A stretch of DNA of 64,000 bases from Paraburkholderia dilworthii (GTDB taxonomy: Bacteria > Pseudomonadota > Gammaproteobacteria > Burkholderiales > Burkholderiaceae), in the NCBI RefSeq assembly GCF_000472525.1, contig NZ_AWZT01000002.1:204359-268358 (forward strand), written 5' to 3'. Position 1 is the stretch's first letter, and each line of letters opens with the position of its first letter. Below the pieces are notes generated by a model, which did not search any database, was not told the DNA's origin, and saw only the letters and a program-made list of their open reading frames with translations. Shown in pieces: positions 28,920 to 38,425 of this stretch. The translations under genes and the position numbers were made by a program.

Positions 28920-29968
28920 TTTATACGGAACAACGCGCCGTCACACCGGAAGTGTCGATCATCATTCCGGTGTACAACGAGGAAGCCGGGCTGGCGGAGC
29001 TCTTCGTGCGGCTCTATCCGGCGCTCGACGCACTCGGCACGTCTTATGAAGTGATCTTCATCAACGACGGCAGCCGCGACAAATCGGCCGCGCTGCTCGC
29101 CGAGCAGTTCCGCGCGCGCCCCGATACCACACGCGTGATCCTGCTGAACGGCAACTACGGTCAGCACATGGCGATTCTCGCGGGCTTCGAGCAGTCGCGC
29201 GGCGAGATCGTGATCACACTCGACGCCGATCTGCAAAACCCGCCGGAAGAAATCGGCAAGCTCGTTTCGAAGATGCGCGAAGGCTTTGACTACGTCGGCA
29301 CGATCCGCCTGCAACGCCAGGACAGCCTGTGGCGCCGCAAGGCCTCGCGCGCGATGAACCGGCTGCGCGAGCGCATCACGCGTATCAAGATGACGGACCA
29401 GGGTTGCATGCTGCGCGCGTATAGCCGGCACATCATCGACACGATCAATCGCTGCGGTGAAATCAACACGTTCATTCCGGCGCTCGCGTACACCTTCGCA
29501 CAGAATCCCGTCGAGATCGAAGTCGCACACGAAGAGCGCTTTGCCGGCGAATCGAAGTACTCCTTGTATTCGCTGATCCGCCTGAATTTCGACCTCGTGA
29601 CCGGCTTCTCGGTGGTGCCGCTGCAGTGGCTGTCGTTCATCGGCGTGATCCTGTCGCTTGGCTCGGCGGCGCTGTTCGTGCTGCTGCTGATTCGCCGCTT
29701 CATCATCGGGGCGGAAGTTCAGGGTGTGTTCACGCTCTTCGCCATTACGTTCTTCCTGCTCGGCGTGATCATCTTCGCGCTCGGGCTGCTCGGCGAATAT
29801 ATCGGCCGGATTTATCAGCAGGTGCGCGCGCGTCCGCGCTATCTCGTGCAGACGATTCTCGAACAGCGCGACGGCACGACCGTGGTTGAAATGCCGCGTC
29901 AAACGGTCGTGCAAGCGATCCAACCGGCGCCGCTCGCCGATCGCGAGGACGAGGGCCCGAACCGATGA
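28916..29968 (+). CDS. arnC: Undecaprenyl-phosphate Ara4FN transferase
   Basis: A 350-residue GT2 glycosyltransferase that attaches formylated UDP-Ara4N to undecaprenyl phosphate. The GT-A domain starts VSIIIPVYNEEAGL and has the DxD-type motif TLDADLQNPPEE. The segment TDQGCMLRAY is also characteristic. Two C-terminal membrane helices (about 235-300) anchor it. ATGA overlaps connect it to the genes on both sides. A polar C-terminal extension of about 25 residues is present. Confidence 0.94.
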   Translation: MIYTEQRAVTPEVSIIIPVYNEEAGLAELFVRLYPALDALGTSYEVIFINDGSRDKSAALLAEQFRARPDTTRVILLNGNYGQHMAILAGFEQSRGEIVITLDADLQNPPEEIGKLVSKMREGFDYVGTIRLQRQDSLWRRKASRAMNRLRERITRIKMTDQGCMLRAYSRHIIDTINRCGEINTFIPALAYTFAQNPVEIEVAHEERFAGESKYSLYSLIRLNFDLVTGFSVVPLQWLSFIGVILSLGSAALFVLLLIRRFIIGAEVQGVFTLFAITFFLLGVIIFALGLLGEYIGRIYQQVRARPRYLVQTILEQRDGTTVVEMPRQTVVQAIQPAPLADREDEGPNR

Positions 29969-30900
29969 AACCGCGCGCCGTCGTATTCGCGTATCACAAC
30001 GTCGGCGTGCGCTGCCTGCAGGTGCTGCTCGCGCGCGGCGTCGATGTGGCGCTCGTCGTCACGCACGAAGACAGCCCCTTCGAGAACATCTGGTTCGCCA
30101 GCGTGGCAACCGTTGCGGCCGAGCACGGCATTCGCGTGGTGACGCCCGCCGATCCCCAAAGCCCTGAATTGCGCGCGGCCGTCAGCGCGGCGCGGCCGGA
30201 CTTCATCTTCTCGTTCTACTACCGCCACATGTTGCCGGTCGACCTGCTCGCGCTCGCCGCGCGTGGCGCCTACAACATGCACGGCTCGCTATTGCCGAAG
30301 TACCGCGGCCGTGTGCCGACCAACTGGGCAGTGCTGCACGGTGAAACGGAAACCGGCGCGACGCTGCATGAAATGGCCGCGAAGCCCGACGCGGGCGCGA
30401 TCATCGCGCAAACGCCGGTGCCGATTCTCCCCGACGACACCGCCGCGCAAGTGTTCGACAAAGTCACGGTGGCTGCGGAGCAAACGCTGTGGCGCGTCTT
30501 GCCCGCCTTGCTCGCGGGGCAAGCGCCGCATCTGCCGAACGATCTCGCGCACGGCAGCTACTACGGCGGGCGCAAGCCGGAAGACGGCCGCATCGACTGG
30601 ACGCAGCCGGCGCAGCAGGTCTACAACCTGATTCGCGCGGTCGCGCCGCCCTATCCGGGCGCGTTTACCGACATCGGCGGCCGGCGTTTTGTCGTTGCGC
30701 GCGCGCGGCTTGCGGCGCCTGGCGCGCTTCGCCCGGATTTGCCGCCGGGGCTGCACGTAAGCGATAATGCCGTTTTCGCGATATGCGGCGACGGTCGCGC
30801 GATCGCCATCCACGAATTGCGGCATCAGCACGACGGCGCCGAAACCGTCGTCACCCCCGCCGAATTCGCCCAGCTCATCCAAACTCCCCGTCATTCATGA
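29965..30900 (+). CDS. UDP-Ara4N formyltransferase (ArnA N-terminal domain as separate protein)
   Basis: A 311-residue formyltransferase corresponding to the N-terminal half of enterobacterial ArnA. It uses N10-formyl-tetrahydrofolate to formylate UDP-Ara4N. The catalytic Asn and His lie in YNMHGSLLPKYRGR, and the catalytic Asp in AKPDAGAIIAQ. A C-terminal subdomain follows, with TQPAQQVYNLIRAVAPPYPGA. It overlaps arnC upstream and the dehydrogenase gene downstream by ATGA, so two activities of one Escherichia coli protein are encoded by coupled neighbouring genes. Confidence 0.93.
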   Translation: MKPRAVVFAYHNVGVRCLQVLLARGVDVALVVTHEDSPFENIWFASVATVAAEHGIRVVTPADPQSPELRAAVSAARPDFIFSFYYRHMLPVDLLALAARGAYNMHGSLLPKYRGRVPTNWAVLHGETETGATLHEMAAKPDAGAIIAQTPVPILPDDTAAQVFDKVTVAAEQTLWRVLPALLAGQAPHLPNDLAHGSYYGGRKPEDGRIDWTQPAQQVYNLIRAVAPPYPGAFTDIGGRRFVVARARLAAPGALRPDLPPGLHVSDNAVFAICGDGRAIAIHELRHQHDGAETVVTPAEFAQLIQTPRHS

Positions 30901-31961
30901 AAACCGAAGGTTTCGCTAAAAAAGTCCTGATTCTGGGTGTGAACGGCTTCATCGGCCATCACCTGTCCAAACGCATTCTCGAAACGACCGATTGGGAAGT
31001 CTTCGGAATGGACATGCAGACCGAACGTCTGGGCGATCTCATCAATCATGAGCGGATGCACTTTTTCGAAGGCGACATCACGATCAACAAGGAGTGGGTC
31101 GAATATCACATCAAGAAGTGCGATGTGATTCTGCCGCTGGTCGCGATCGCCACGCCCGCCACGTATGTGAAGCAGCCGCTGCGCGTGTTCGAACTCGACT
31201 TCGAAGCGAACCTGCCTATCGTGCGTTCGGCCGTCAAGTACGGCAAGCACCTCGTGTTCCCGTCGACCTCCGAGGTCTACGGCATGTGCACGGACGAGCA
31301 GTTCGATCCGGAAGAATCGCAGTTGTCCTATGGTCCGATCAACAAGCCGCGCTGGATCTACGCGTGCTCGAAGCAGCTGATGGACCGCGTGATCTGGGGC
31401 TACGGCATGGAGGGCCTGAACTTCACGCTGTTCCGTCCGTTCAACTGGATCGGCCCGGGCCTCGACTCGATCTACACGCCGAAGGAAGGCAGTTCGCGCG
31501 TGGTCACGCAGTTCCTCGGCCACATCGTGCGCGGCGAGAACATCAGCCTCGTCGACGGCGGCGCTCAGAAGCGCGCGTTCACCGATATCGACGACGGCAT
31601 CGGCGCGCTGATGAAGATCATCGAGAACAAGGACAACATCGCGACGGGCAAGATCTACAACATCGGCAATCCGACCAACAACTTCTCGGTGCGAGAACTC
31701 GCGCACAAGATGCTGACGCTTGCCGCGGAATTTTCGGAATACGCAGAGACCGCGAAGAAAGTGCAACTGGTCGAAACGTCGTCGGGCGCGTACTACGGCG
31801 CCGGCTATCAGGACGTGCAGAATCGCGTGCCGAAGATCGACAACACGATGCAGGAGCTCGGCTGGGCGCCCAAGTCGACCTTCGACGAAGCGCTGCGCAA
31901 GATTTTCGAAGCGTATCGCGGCCACGTCGGCGACGCGCGCGCGCTCGTCGAACAACAATAA
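30897..31961 (+). CDS. arnA: UDP-glucuronic acid oxidative decarboxylase (ArnA C-terminal domain as separate protein)
   Basis: A 354-residue SDR enzyme corresponding to the C-terminal half of ArnA. It oxidises and decarboxylates UDP-glucuronate to UDP-4-keto-pentose, the first dedicated step of Ara4N synthesis. The NAD-binding motif is GVNGFIGHHL. The active-site segments are FPSTSEVYGMC, with the conserved Ser-Glu, and the YACSKQ Tyr-x3-Lys. The region NWIGPGLDS binds substrate. Translation is coupled to the formyltransferase gene by ATGA. Confidence 0.94.
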   Translation: MKTEGFAKKVLILGVNGFIGHHLSKRILETTDWEVFGMDMQTERLGDLINHERMHFFEGDITINKEWVEYHIKKCDVILPLVAIATPATYVKQPLRVFELDFEANLPIVRSAVKYGKHLVFPSTSEVYGMCTDEQFDPEESQLSYGPINKPRWIYACSKQLMDRVIWGYGMEGLNFTLFRPFNWIGPGLDSIYTPKEGSSRVVTQFLGHIVRGENISLVDGGAQKRAFTDIDDGIGALMKIIENKDNIATGKIYNIGNPTNNFSVRELAHKMLTLAAEFSEYAETAKKVQLVETSSGAYYGAGYQDVQNRVPKIDNTMQELGWAPKSTFDEALRKIFEAYRGHVGDARALVEQQ

Positions 31962-31971
31962 GGGCCGATCC

Positions 31972-32865
31972 TTGGCCCGTATCGTCCTGAAGATCGACGT
32001 CGACACGCTGCGCGGCACGCGTGAAGGCGTGCCAAATCTCGCGCGTATTTTCGACCGCTTCAAGGCGCGCGCCACTTTCCTCTTCAGCCTCGGCCCTGAT
32101 CATACGGGTTGGGCGATGCGTCGCGTGCTGCGGCCGGGCTTTCTGAAGAAGGTGTCGCGCACGTCGGTTGTCGAACACTACGGGCTCAAGCAGTTGATGT
32201 ACGGCGTGCTGCTGCCGGGGCCGGACATTGGAGCCAAGGCGTCGGCGGAAATGCGCGCGATCCACGAGGCCGGTTTCGAATGCGGCATTCACACGTGGGA
32301 TCACGTGTACTGGCAGGACAACGTGCGCTCGAAAGATCGCGCGTGGACCGCGGCGCAAATGCAGAAGAGTCACGATCGTTTCGTCGGGATCTTCGGCGGA
32401 CCGCCCGTCACGCATGGCGCGGCCGGCTGGCAGATGAACGGACATGCGTTCGAGCAGATCGACGCGTGGGGCATGCATTACGCGTCCGACGGCCGGGGTC
32501 ATTCGCCGTATCTTCCTGTGGTCGACGGCAGAACGCTCGCACACGTGCAGATGCCGACCACGCTGCCGACGCTGGACGAAGTGCTCGGCGTCGACGGCGT
32601 GAACGAGCACAATGTCGCCGCGTTCATGCTGAAGCACACCGAAAACAATCCGCATGATCAGGTGTTCACGCTGCACGCGGAACTGGAAGGCCAGAAGCTC
32701 GCCCCGATCTTCGAACAGTTGCTGGAAGGCTGGCGCGCACAAGGCCACACATTCGCGACGATGGGCGACTACTATGCCACGCTGGACCGCGGCGCGCTGC
32801 CATCGTACCCTGTTACGTGGGGCGAAATTCCAGGGCGCTCCGGCGAGCTGATCGTTCAGCTTTGA
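31972..32865 (+). CDS. arnD: 4-deoxy-4-formamido-arabinose-phosphoundecaprenol deformylase
   Basis: A 297-residue NodB-like polysaccharide deacetylase that removes the formyl group after transfer to the lipid carrier. The N-terminal LKIDVDTLRGT holds the metal-binding aspartate and HTWDHVYW the zinc histidines. Later motifs include TFATMGDYY. The start is TTG at 31972, with AAGGG upstream and no suitable in-frame ATG. It is the last gene of the cluster, 10 bases after arnA. Confidence 0.93.
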   Translation: MARIVLKIDVDTLRGTREGVPNLARIFDRFKARATFLFSLGPDHTGWAMRRVLRPGFLKKVSRTSVVEHYGLKQLMYGVLLPGPDIGAKASAEMRAIHEAGFECGIHTWDHVYWQDNVRSKDRAWTAAQMQKSHDRFVGIFGGPPVTHGAAGWQMNGHAFEQIDAWGMHYASDGRGHSPYLPVVDGRTLAHVQMPTTLPTLDEVLGVDGVNEHNVAAFMLKHTENNPHDQVFTLHAELEGQKLAPIFEQLLEGWRAQGHTFATMGDYYATLDRGALPSYPVTWGEIPGRSGELIVQL

Positions 32866-33037
32866 CCGGTCACGAGGCATGCCGAGCTTCAGGATAGCTG
32901 CCGGCAAGCCCGCCCTGACGACCTAACCGCCACGCGAGACTATGCGCGCACCGGTAGCCCCTCCCCAATTCGATGCCAGGCCGACGCCGCCGTGCCGGAT
33001 TCACCGGCGGCGCCGGCCATAACAACCGGAGAACCTC

Positions 33038-33499
33038 GTGCCTATCGCAGTCGACCAACCTATTCCCGACTTTGCCGCTCCCGCTACAGGAGGCGAGATC
33101 ACGCTGTCCAAACTGCGGGGCAAGAAGGTTGTGCTGTACTTTTATCCGAAGGACAACACGCCGGGCTGCACGACCGAAGGTCTGCAGTTTCGCGATCTGT
33201 ATCCGAAGTTCAAAAAGGCCGGCGCGGAAATCCTTGGCGTGTCGCGCGACAGCCTGCGCTCGCATGACAATTTCAAGGCAAAGCTCGAATTGCCCTTCCC
33301 GCTGATCTCTGACCCCGAAGAAAAGCTGTGCGCGCTCTTTAACGTCATCAAAATGAAGAAAATGTATGGCAAAGAAGTACGGGGAATCGAACGCTCCACG
33401 TTCCTGATCGACGGTGAAGGCGTGCTACGCCAGGAGTGGCGCGGCGTGAAGGTGCCCGGCCACGTCGACGAAATTCTGGAGGCTGTACAAGCGCTTTGA
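33038..33499 (+). CDS. bcp: Thiol peroxidase, Bcp/PrxQ family
   Basis: A 153-residue peroxiredoxin that reduces hydroperoxides. The peroxidatic cysteine is in DNTPGCTTEGLQFRD. The resolving cysteine five residues later, found in many Bcp proteins, is replaced (sequence GCTTEGL), so this is the atypical or 1-Cys variant. One other cysteine (KLCALF) is present. The start is GTG with CGGAGAA upstream, and the resulting N-terminus IAVDQPIPDF fits the family. It stands between arnD and the phoH-like gene. Confidence 0.92.
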   Translation: MPIAVDQPIPDFAAPATGGEITLSKLRGKKVVLYFYPKDNTPGCTTEGLQFRDLYPKFKKAGAEILGVSRDSLRSHDNFKAKLELPFPLISDPEEKLCALFNVIKMKKMYGKEVRGIERSTFLIDGEGVLRQEWRGVKVPGHVDEILEAVQAL

Positions 33500-33855
33500 G
33501 GCGCGTTATATTGGGTTGCAATGAGTGCCTGTCCACCCCAAATTTTTCGTCGCTGCGCAAGACTTGACGGCCGTTTTGCCGGATTCATCTGGCCCGTCGG
33601 AGTCGTCAGGCGCAACGCGAGCACTGTAGGCGAGCCGCATGCCCCGTACGCCGGGGCGGCGGCTTTTTTAATTGCGCGCAGCCGTTCGTTCACTCGGCCG
33701 CGCGCCTTCCGTTAAGGAGCCGATCGAAAACCAGGCGAACCGGCATCTCTAGACCGAATGCGCGCCTCCGGGCGCAAACTGCGTGCGCAACACCGGCACC
33801 GGCAGAATGCGACAGGCGGCGCACGATATGTGACCCGATTATTTCGAGGGAAACC
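33500..33855. other. Intergenic region between bcp and the PIN-PhoH gene
   Basis: About 355 bases without a supported gene. It contains one strong terminator (33633-33669) and the leader of the phoH-like gene. Confidence 0.5.
33633..33669 (+). terminator. Rho-independent terminator downstream of bcp
   Basis: A long two-part stem (AGCCGC/GCGGCT around GCCCCG/CGGGGC, with small internal bulges) is followed by six to seven T residues. Confidence 0.85.
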
Positions 33856-35715
33856 ATGCCTTTGCCTACCCCCCCCAGCAAGCTCGGCAATCTCTTGCCG
33901 CCTGACGAATACAAAGCCAAGGCCGCCACGCCGGCGCGCACCGCTTCGAAGAAACAGGCCGAAGGGGAATCCACGGAGTCGGCCGATTACGGCCGCACGA
34001 ACGTCGCCACGCCAATGGCGCATGCCGCGAATGCCGCGACCACCTTGCGACCGGTGCCGGCATCGTCGGCAACCGCAACAGGACCCGCAGCGGGCGACAC
34101 TGCTCAGGCACGCGGCGCGTCGGGCTCCGGGCGCAAGACGAGGCAAACCGCCGCGCTGCTGCAACCGGTTCCCGCTGCGCGTCCGCAAGTCGAAACTGCC
34201 GAGCCGCAGCCGGCCATCGCACGTGCGCCGAGCGCGAAGCAGCCCGCGGCGAGCACGCCGGCCGCCGCGCCTACCGCACGCGGCACGAACAAGAAACGCG
34301 GCACGGCCACCCAGCCGGTCGAAGTGCAGAAGCTCTTTGTGCTCGACACGAACGTGCTGATGCACGACCCGAGCTGCCTGTTCCGTTTCGAGGAACACGA
34401 CGTCTATCTGCCGATGATGACGTTGGAAGAACTCGACAACCACAAGAAAGGCATGTCGGAAGTCGCGCGTAACGCTCGCCAGGTGAGCCGCACGCTGGAC
34501 GCACTGGTGGCGAACGCCGGCAACATGTCCGACGGCATTTCGCTTGCGCGTCTGGGCAGCCGCGAAGCGTCCGGACGCCTGTATTTCCAGACCAAGCTCA
34601 CCGCGATCGAGCCCGTCGAAGGTCTGCCGGAAGGCAAAGCCGACAACCAGATTCTGGGCGTCGTGCGCGCGTTGCAGCGCGACCGGTCGGATCGCCAGGT
34701 CGTGCTGGTGTCGAAAGACATCAACATGCGCATCAAGGCGCATGCGCTGGGCTTGCCCGCGGAAGACTACTTCAACGACCAGGTGCTCGAAGACAGCGAC
34801 CTGCTGTATTCGGGCATCCGCGCGCTGCCGCAGGACTTCTGGACCCGGCACGCCAAGGGCATGGAGAGCTGGCAGGACACCAAGACGGGGACCACGTACT
34901 ACCGCGTGACCGGTCCACTGTGTCCGTCGATGCTCGTCAACGAGTTCGTTTATCTCGAGCCGCAGAACGGCGAGCCCGCGTTTCACGCGCTGGTGCGCGA
35001 GCTGAACGGCAAGACGGCGTTGCTGCAAACGCTGCGCGACTACGGCCATCACAAGAACAATGTGTGGGGCATCACGGCGCGCAACCGCGAGCAGAACTTC
35101 GCGCTGAATCTGTTGATGAATCCTGAGATCGACTTCGTGACCCTGCTCGGCCAGGCCGGCACCGGCAAGACGCTGGTTGCGCTTGCAGCAGGTCTCGCGC
35201 AAGTACTCGACGACAAGCGCTACAACGAGATCATCGTGACACGCGCTACGGTGCCAGTCGGCGAAGACATCGGCTTTCTGCCAGGTACGGAAGAGGAAAA
35301 AATGCAGCCGTGGATGGGCGCATTCGACGACAACCTGGAAGTGCTGCAGAAAACCGACGACGCCGCCGGCGAATGGGGCCGCGCCGCGACCCAGGAGTTG
35401 ATCCGCTCGCGCCTGAAGATCAAGAGCATGAACTTCATGCGCGGACGTACATTCGTCGACAAGTATCTGATTATCGACGAGGCCCAAAACCTGACGCCCA
35501 AGCAGATGAAGACGCTGGTCACGCGTGCGGGTCCCGGCACGAAGATCATCTGCCTCGGCAATATCGCGCAGATCGACACGCCTTACCTGACAGAAGGCAG
35601 CTCGGGCCTGACGTACGTGGTGGACCGCTTCAAGGGCTGGGCGCACAGCGGTCATGTGACGCTGGCGCGCGGCGAGCGTTCGCGCCTGGCCGATTACGCG
35701 TCGGAAATCCTTTAA
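33856..35715 (+). CDS. PIN-PhoH fusion ATPase (PhoH2-type)
   Basis: A 619-residue protein. Residues 1-155 are low-complexity Ala/Pro/Thr. A PIN RNase domain (about 158-300) starts VQKLFVLDTNVLMHDP, with the acidic site. A PhoH ATPase/helicase domain (about 400-619) has Walker A GQAGTGKT and Walker B YLIIDEAQN. PhoH2 proteins from other bacteria unwind and cleave RNA; a role in RNA turnover is inferred. The long disordered N-terminus exceeds that of most relatives. It ends at a strong terminator. Confidence 0.92.
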   Translation: MPLPTPPSKLGNLLPPDEYKAKAATPARTASKKQAEGESTESADYGRTNVATPMAHAANAATTLRPVPASSATATGPAAGDTAQARGASGSGRKTRQTAALLQPVPAARPQVETAEPQPAIARAPSAKQPAASTPAAAPTARGTNKKRGTATQPVEVQKLFVLDTNVLMHDPSCLFRFEEHDVYLPMMTLEELDNHKKGMSEVARNARQVSRTLDALVANAGNMSDGISLARLGSREASGRLYFQTKLTAIEPVEGLPEGKADNQILGVVRALQRDRSDRQVVLVSKDINMRIKAHALGLPAEDYFNDQVLEDSDLLYSGIRALPQDFWTRHAKGMESWQDTKTGTTYYRVTGPLCPSMLVNEFVYLEPQNGEPAFHALVRELNGKTALLQTLRDYGHHKNNVWGITARNREQNFALNLLMNPEIDFVTLLGQAGTGKTLVALAAGLAQVLDDKRYNEIIVTRATVPVGEDIGFLPGTEEEKMQPWMGAFDDNLEVLQKTDDAAGEWGRAATQELIRSRLKIKSMNFMRGRTFVDKYLIIDEAQNLTPKQMKTLVTRAGPGTKIICLGNIAQIDTPYLTEGSSGLTYVVDRFKGWAHSGHVTLARGERSRLADYASEIL

Positions 35716-35741
35716 GAATCAATTAGCTCGCAGTAGCTCAA

Positions 35742-35776
35742 AGCCGTGCCCGGAATTCTCCGGGCACGGCTTTTTT
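35742..35776 (+). terminator. Rho-independent terminator after the PIN-PhoH gene
   Basis: A 13-bp perfect stem (AGCCGTGCCCGGA / TCCGGGCACGGCT) with ATTC loop, then six T residues. Confidence 0.95.
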
Positions 35777-35919
35777 CGTTGCCGCGGCGTCTTTGGCGGG
35801 CAACACTTAGCGCATGAACTTCAAGTAATTTGTTAAGAATTCTTGCCGCTTTCGTGTTTCACCGGCTACCATCCGGACATCGTCCGCCTTTAAACGAGCG
35901 TTTACCGCTTTACTCTTTC

Positions 35920-37161
35920 ATGCGCCGACTTGCTTTTTCGCTGCTGACCGTGCTGTTGCTCGCCGCCTGCGCGGGCGCGCCGCAGAAGACGTCCTCGCGC
36001 GGCTCGGGAAGCTCGGTCGTCGTGGCAAACGGTGCTTATCGCGCGCCGCCGCCGGGTTTTCCGAACTTCGTGGACCACAGCATCGGCCGCGAAGAAATCT
36101 CCATTCAGGCGATGAGCCTCGTCGGCGTTCCTTACCGCTGGGGCGGCAACACGCCCGACAGCGGCTTCGATTGCAGCGGCCTGGTTCGCTATGTCGTATC
36201 GCGCGCGGCTTCGGTAAATCTGCCGCGCACGACCGCCGATATGAGCGGACGAGGCGAATCGGTCGAACCCGACGAGATCGCGCCGGGCGATCTGATTTTT
36301 TTCAACACGACCGGCCGCCCGCACTCGCACGTGGGCATCTACGTGGGCAAGCTGCGCTTTGTCAACGCGCCGTCGACGGGCGGCACGGTGCGGCTCGATT
36401 ATTTGACCAATCCGTATTGGGCCAAGCGCTTCGATGGCATCCGCCGCGTGGCGGGACCGGCCCCCAAGCCGGCGCCGTTCGATGCGCCGAACTATGAGGC
36501 GGCGGCGCCGCAGACCGAGCGTGCGACGGGACAGGCGCAACTGGCGACAGCGAGCGCAGCGTATGGCGGCGCTCAGGCGAGTTCAGCAAATGCACCATCC
36601 ACTGCGACGAGGGCAGCGCCCGCTTATGCCGCAAGTTCGTCGCCTTCTCAAGCAACGACTCGCGCTGCGGCGGAGCCGCACACGCCATCGACTGCCACGG
36701 CTGAGCCGACCTTTGCGGCCACGGCAGTAGCGCGTACGCCGCAAGCCGATCCCTTCGAACCTCCGCCGCCCGGTATGAGCGCGGCGCAGATGCAGGCGCG
36801 CGCGGCAGGCGCGATATCGCCGACCTCTGCTCCGTCCGCTCAAGCGGGTATGTATGACGGCGGCGCCAGCGCACCGGCTCCACGGCAAGCCACTGTAGCT
36901 GCCGCACCGCTTTCGCAAACGGCGACCGCGCGAGCACCGGATCCAATCGACGCGGCCGCCGATGCGTTCGAACCGCCACCGCCCGCCTCCATCGCCGTTC
37001 GGCAGGCGCGTCAAGCCCAACAGGCAGACGGCGCAGACCGCGCACCGGCCGATAACGGCGGCGTGCAGATCATGCGAGCGTCGACGGCGTCGCACGGCGT
37101 TCCCGCTCCCTCGCAGACCAACGACGATCCCATCGCCCGCTTTGCTAACGGCAATTTTTAG
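35920..37161 (+). CDS. NlpC/P60 (C40) peptidoglycan endopeptidase lipoprotein
   Basis: A 413-residue secreted protein. Its lipoprotein signal peptide has the lipobox LLAAC with Cys17. The C40 domain (about 55-180) carries the catalytic Cys85 in GFDCSGLVRY and His137 in RPHSHVGIYVG. Such enzymes cleave stem peptides of peptidoglycan. The C-terminal 230 residues are Ala/Pro/Ser-rich with two similar EPPPPG/EPPPPA blocks, probably a flexible periplasmic tail. The ATG at 35920 is chosen because it starts the signal peptide; an earlier codon at 35830 does not. Confidence 0.92.
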   Translation: MRRLAFSLLTVLLLAACAGAPQKTSSRGSGSSVVVANGAYRAPPPGFPNFVDHSIGREEISIQAMSLVGVPYRWGGNTPDSGFDCSGLVRYVVSRAASVNLPRTTADMSGRGESVEPDEIAPGDLIFFNTTGRPHSHVGIYVGKLRFVNAPSTGGTVRLDYLTNPYWAKRFDGIRRVAGPAPKPAPFDAPNYEAAAPQTERATGQAQLATASAAYGGAQASSANAPSTATRAAPAYAASSSPSQATTRAAAEPHTPSTATAEPTFAATAVARTPQADPFEPPPPGMSAAQMQARAAGAISPTSAPSAQAGMYDGGASAPAPRQATVAAAPLSQTATARAPDPIDAAADAFEPPPPASIAVRQARQAQQADGADRAPADNGGVQIMRASTASHGVPAPSQTNDDPIARFANGNF

Positions 37162-37534
37162 CGGTAAAGAATTGATCGTCTTAATGGAGGCGCCCGGCTC
37201 GGATGCACTGCTTACGGTCTGGCGACCGTACCAAAATGCAGATTTTTTTTGCACCTCGTTCAGACGAGGTCTTTCACGACGCGGGAACACGGGTCGATGA
37301 CGACGTCAATCATTGCTTCGTCATACTGACAATTTCTCAAGTCCCCATGCGACCGTTCTCGCGATGAGACGGGGAACGGAAGTCGCGCTGACGTCTCCAT
37401 CCAACGAATCGGGGAAAGCCGCTTTTGTCCATTGACGCGCTCGCGAGCGCCGCCCGCAATCGCGGCTTCCGCCAGCACGCGCTAGCCTCCGATCTGCTAT
37501 CGTCATCGGTATTCTTTCGAAGCGGGTGGTGACT
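37162..37534. other. Intergenic region between the NlpC lipoprotein and the SDR gene
   Basis: About 370 bases with no supported gene. A 7-bp hairpin TACGGTC-TGGC-GACCGTA (37213-37230) is followed 12 bases later by eight T residues, a weak terminator candidate. A second small hairpin ACCTCG/CGAGGT lies next to it. Confidence 0.45.
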
Positions 37535-38341
37535 ATGGATCTCGGGCTGAAAGACAAAGTGGTGCTGGTCACGGGCGGCAGCAAGGGAATCGGCTTCGCG
37601 TGCGCCCGGGCCTTCGCGCTGGAAGGCGCGAAGGTAGCAATCGTCTCGCGCGACCCCGCCAATCTGGCGCGCGCCTACGAGCAGTTGAAGCAGGAAGGCT
37701 TGCATGTGCACCGCACGCGAGCCGATCTGCATGAGCCGCACGGCGCCGCCGACGTAGTCGAGGAAGTCAGCACGGCCGTTGGTCCTATCGACGTGCTCGT
37801 CAACAGCGCCGGCGCAGCCCGCCGCTACGACCCGGAAACGCTCGACGCCGACGCGTTCCGCGCCACGATGGAAGCAAAATATTTTCCTTACATCTACCCG
37901 CAGCAGGAAGTGCTGCGCCGCATGGCCGAGCGTGCAAAAAGCGGCAATCGCGGCGACTCCGGCACCGTCGTCAACATCATCGGCATGGGCGGGAAGATTG
38001 CGAGCGACATCCATATCGCGGGCGGCGCCGCGAACGCTGCGCTGATGCTGGCCACCGTCGGCCTCGCCCACTACTACGCGCGCTACGGTATCCGGATCAA
38101 CGCGATCAATCCCGGGGCGACGCTGACCGAGCGCGTCGAGGAAGCGGTCAAGCTCGAAGCAACGCAACAAGGCATACAGAGCGCCGAGGCGTTGGCGCGT
38201 GGACAGGCGAAGGTGCCGCTCGGGCGTTACGCAAAACCGCAGGAAATCGCCGATGTCGCGCTGTTTCTGGCAAGTCGCCGCGCGAGCTATGTGACGGGAG
38301 CGATTGTCCCGATGGATGGGGGCAGCGCACCGCTGATCTAA
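37535..38341 (+). CDS. SDR-fold protein lacking the catalytic Tyr-x3-Lys
   Basis: A 268-residue short-chain dehydrogenase/reductase-like protein. The cofactor motif TGGSKGIGFACA (residues 14-25) and the NSAGA loop are intact. At the expected active site the sequence is DIHIAGGAANAALML, so glycine and asparagine replace the catalytic Tyr and Lys. The C-terminal NPGATLTERVEE and YVTGAIVPMDGG segments are normal. It may be a non-canonical or non-catalytic SDR. ATG 37535 is chosen over the GTG three codons upstream. No operon partners are seen. Confidence 0.85.
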   Translation: MDLGLKDKVVLVTGGSKGIGFACARAFALEGAKVAIVSRDPANLARAYEQLKQEGLHVHRTRADLHEPHGAADVVEEVSTAVGPIDVLVNSAGAARRYDPETLDADAFRATMEAKYFPYIYPQQEVLRRMAERAKSGNRGDSGTVVNIIGMGGKIASDIHIAGGAANAALMLATVGLAHYYARYGIRINAINPGATLTERVEEAVKLEATQQGIQSAEALARGQAKVPLGRYAKPQEIADVALFLASRRASYVTGAIVPMDGGSAPLI

Positions 38342-38425
38342 GCGATGCGCGCCGTGTTTTGAGGCTGTACCGCGGTGTTGCGGCTGTGCTTTCGAACGGG
38401 TTTCCTCGGGCCGGCAGTCGGCTCG

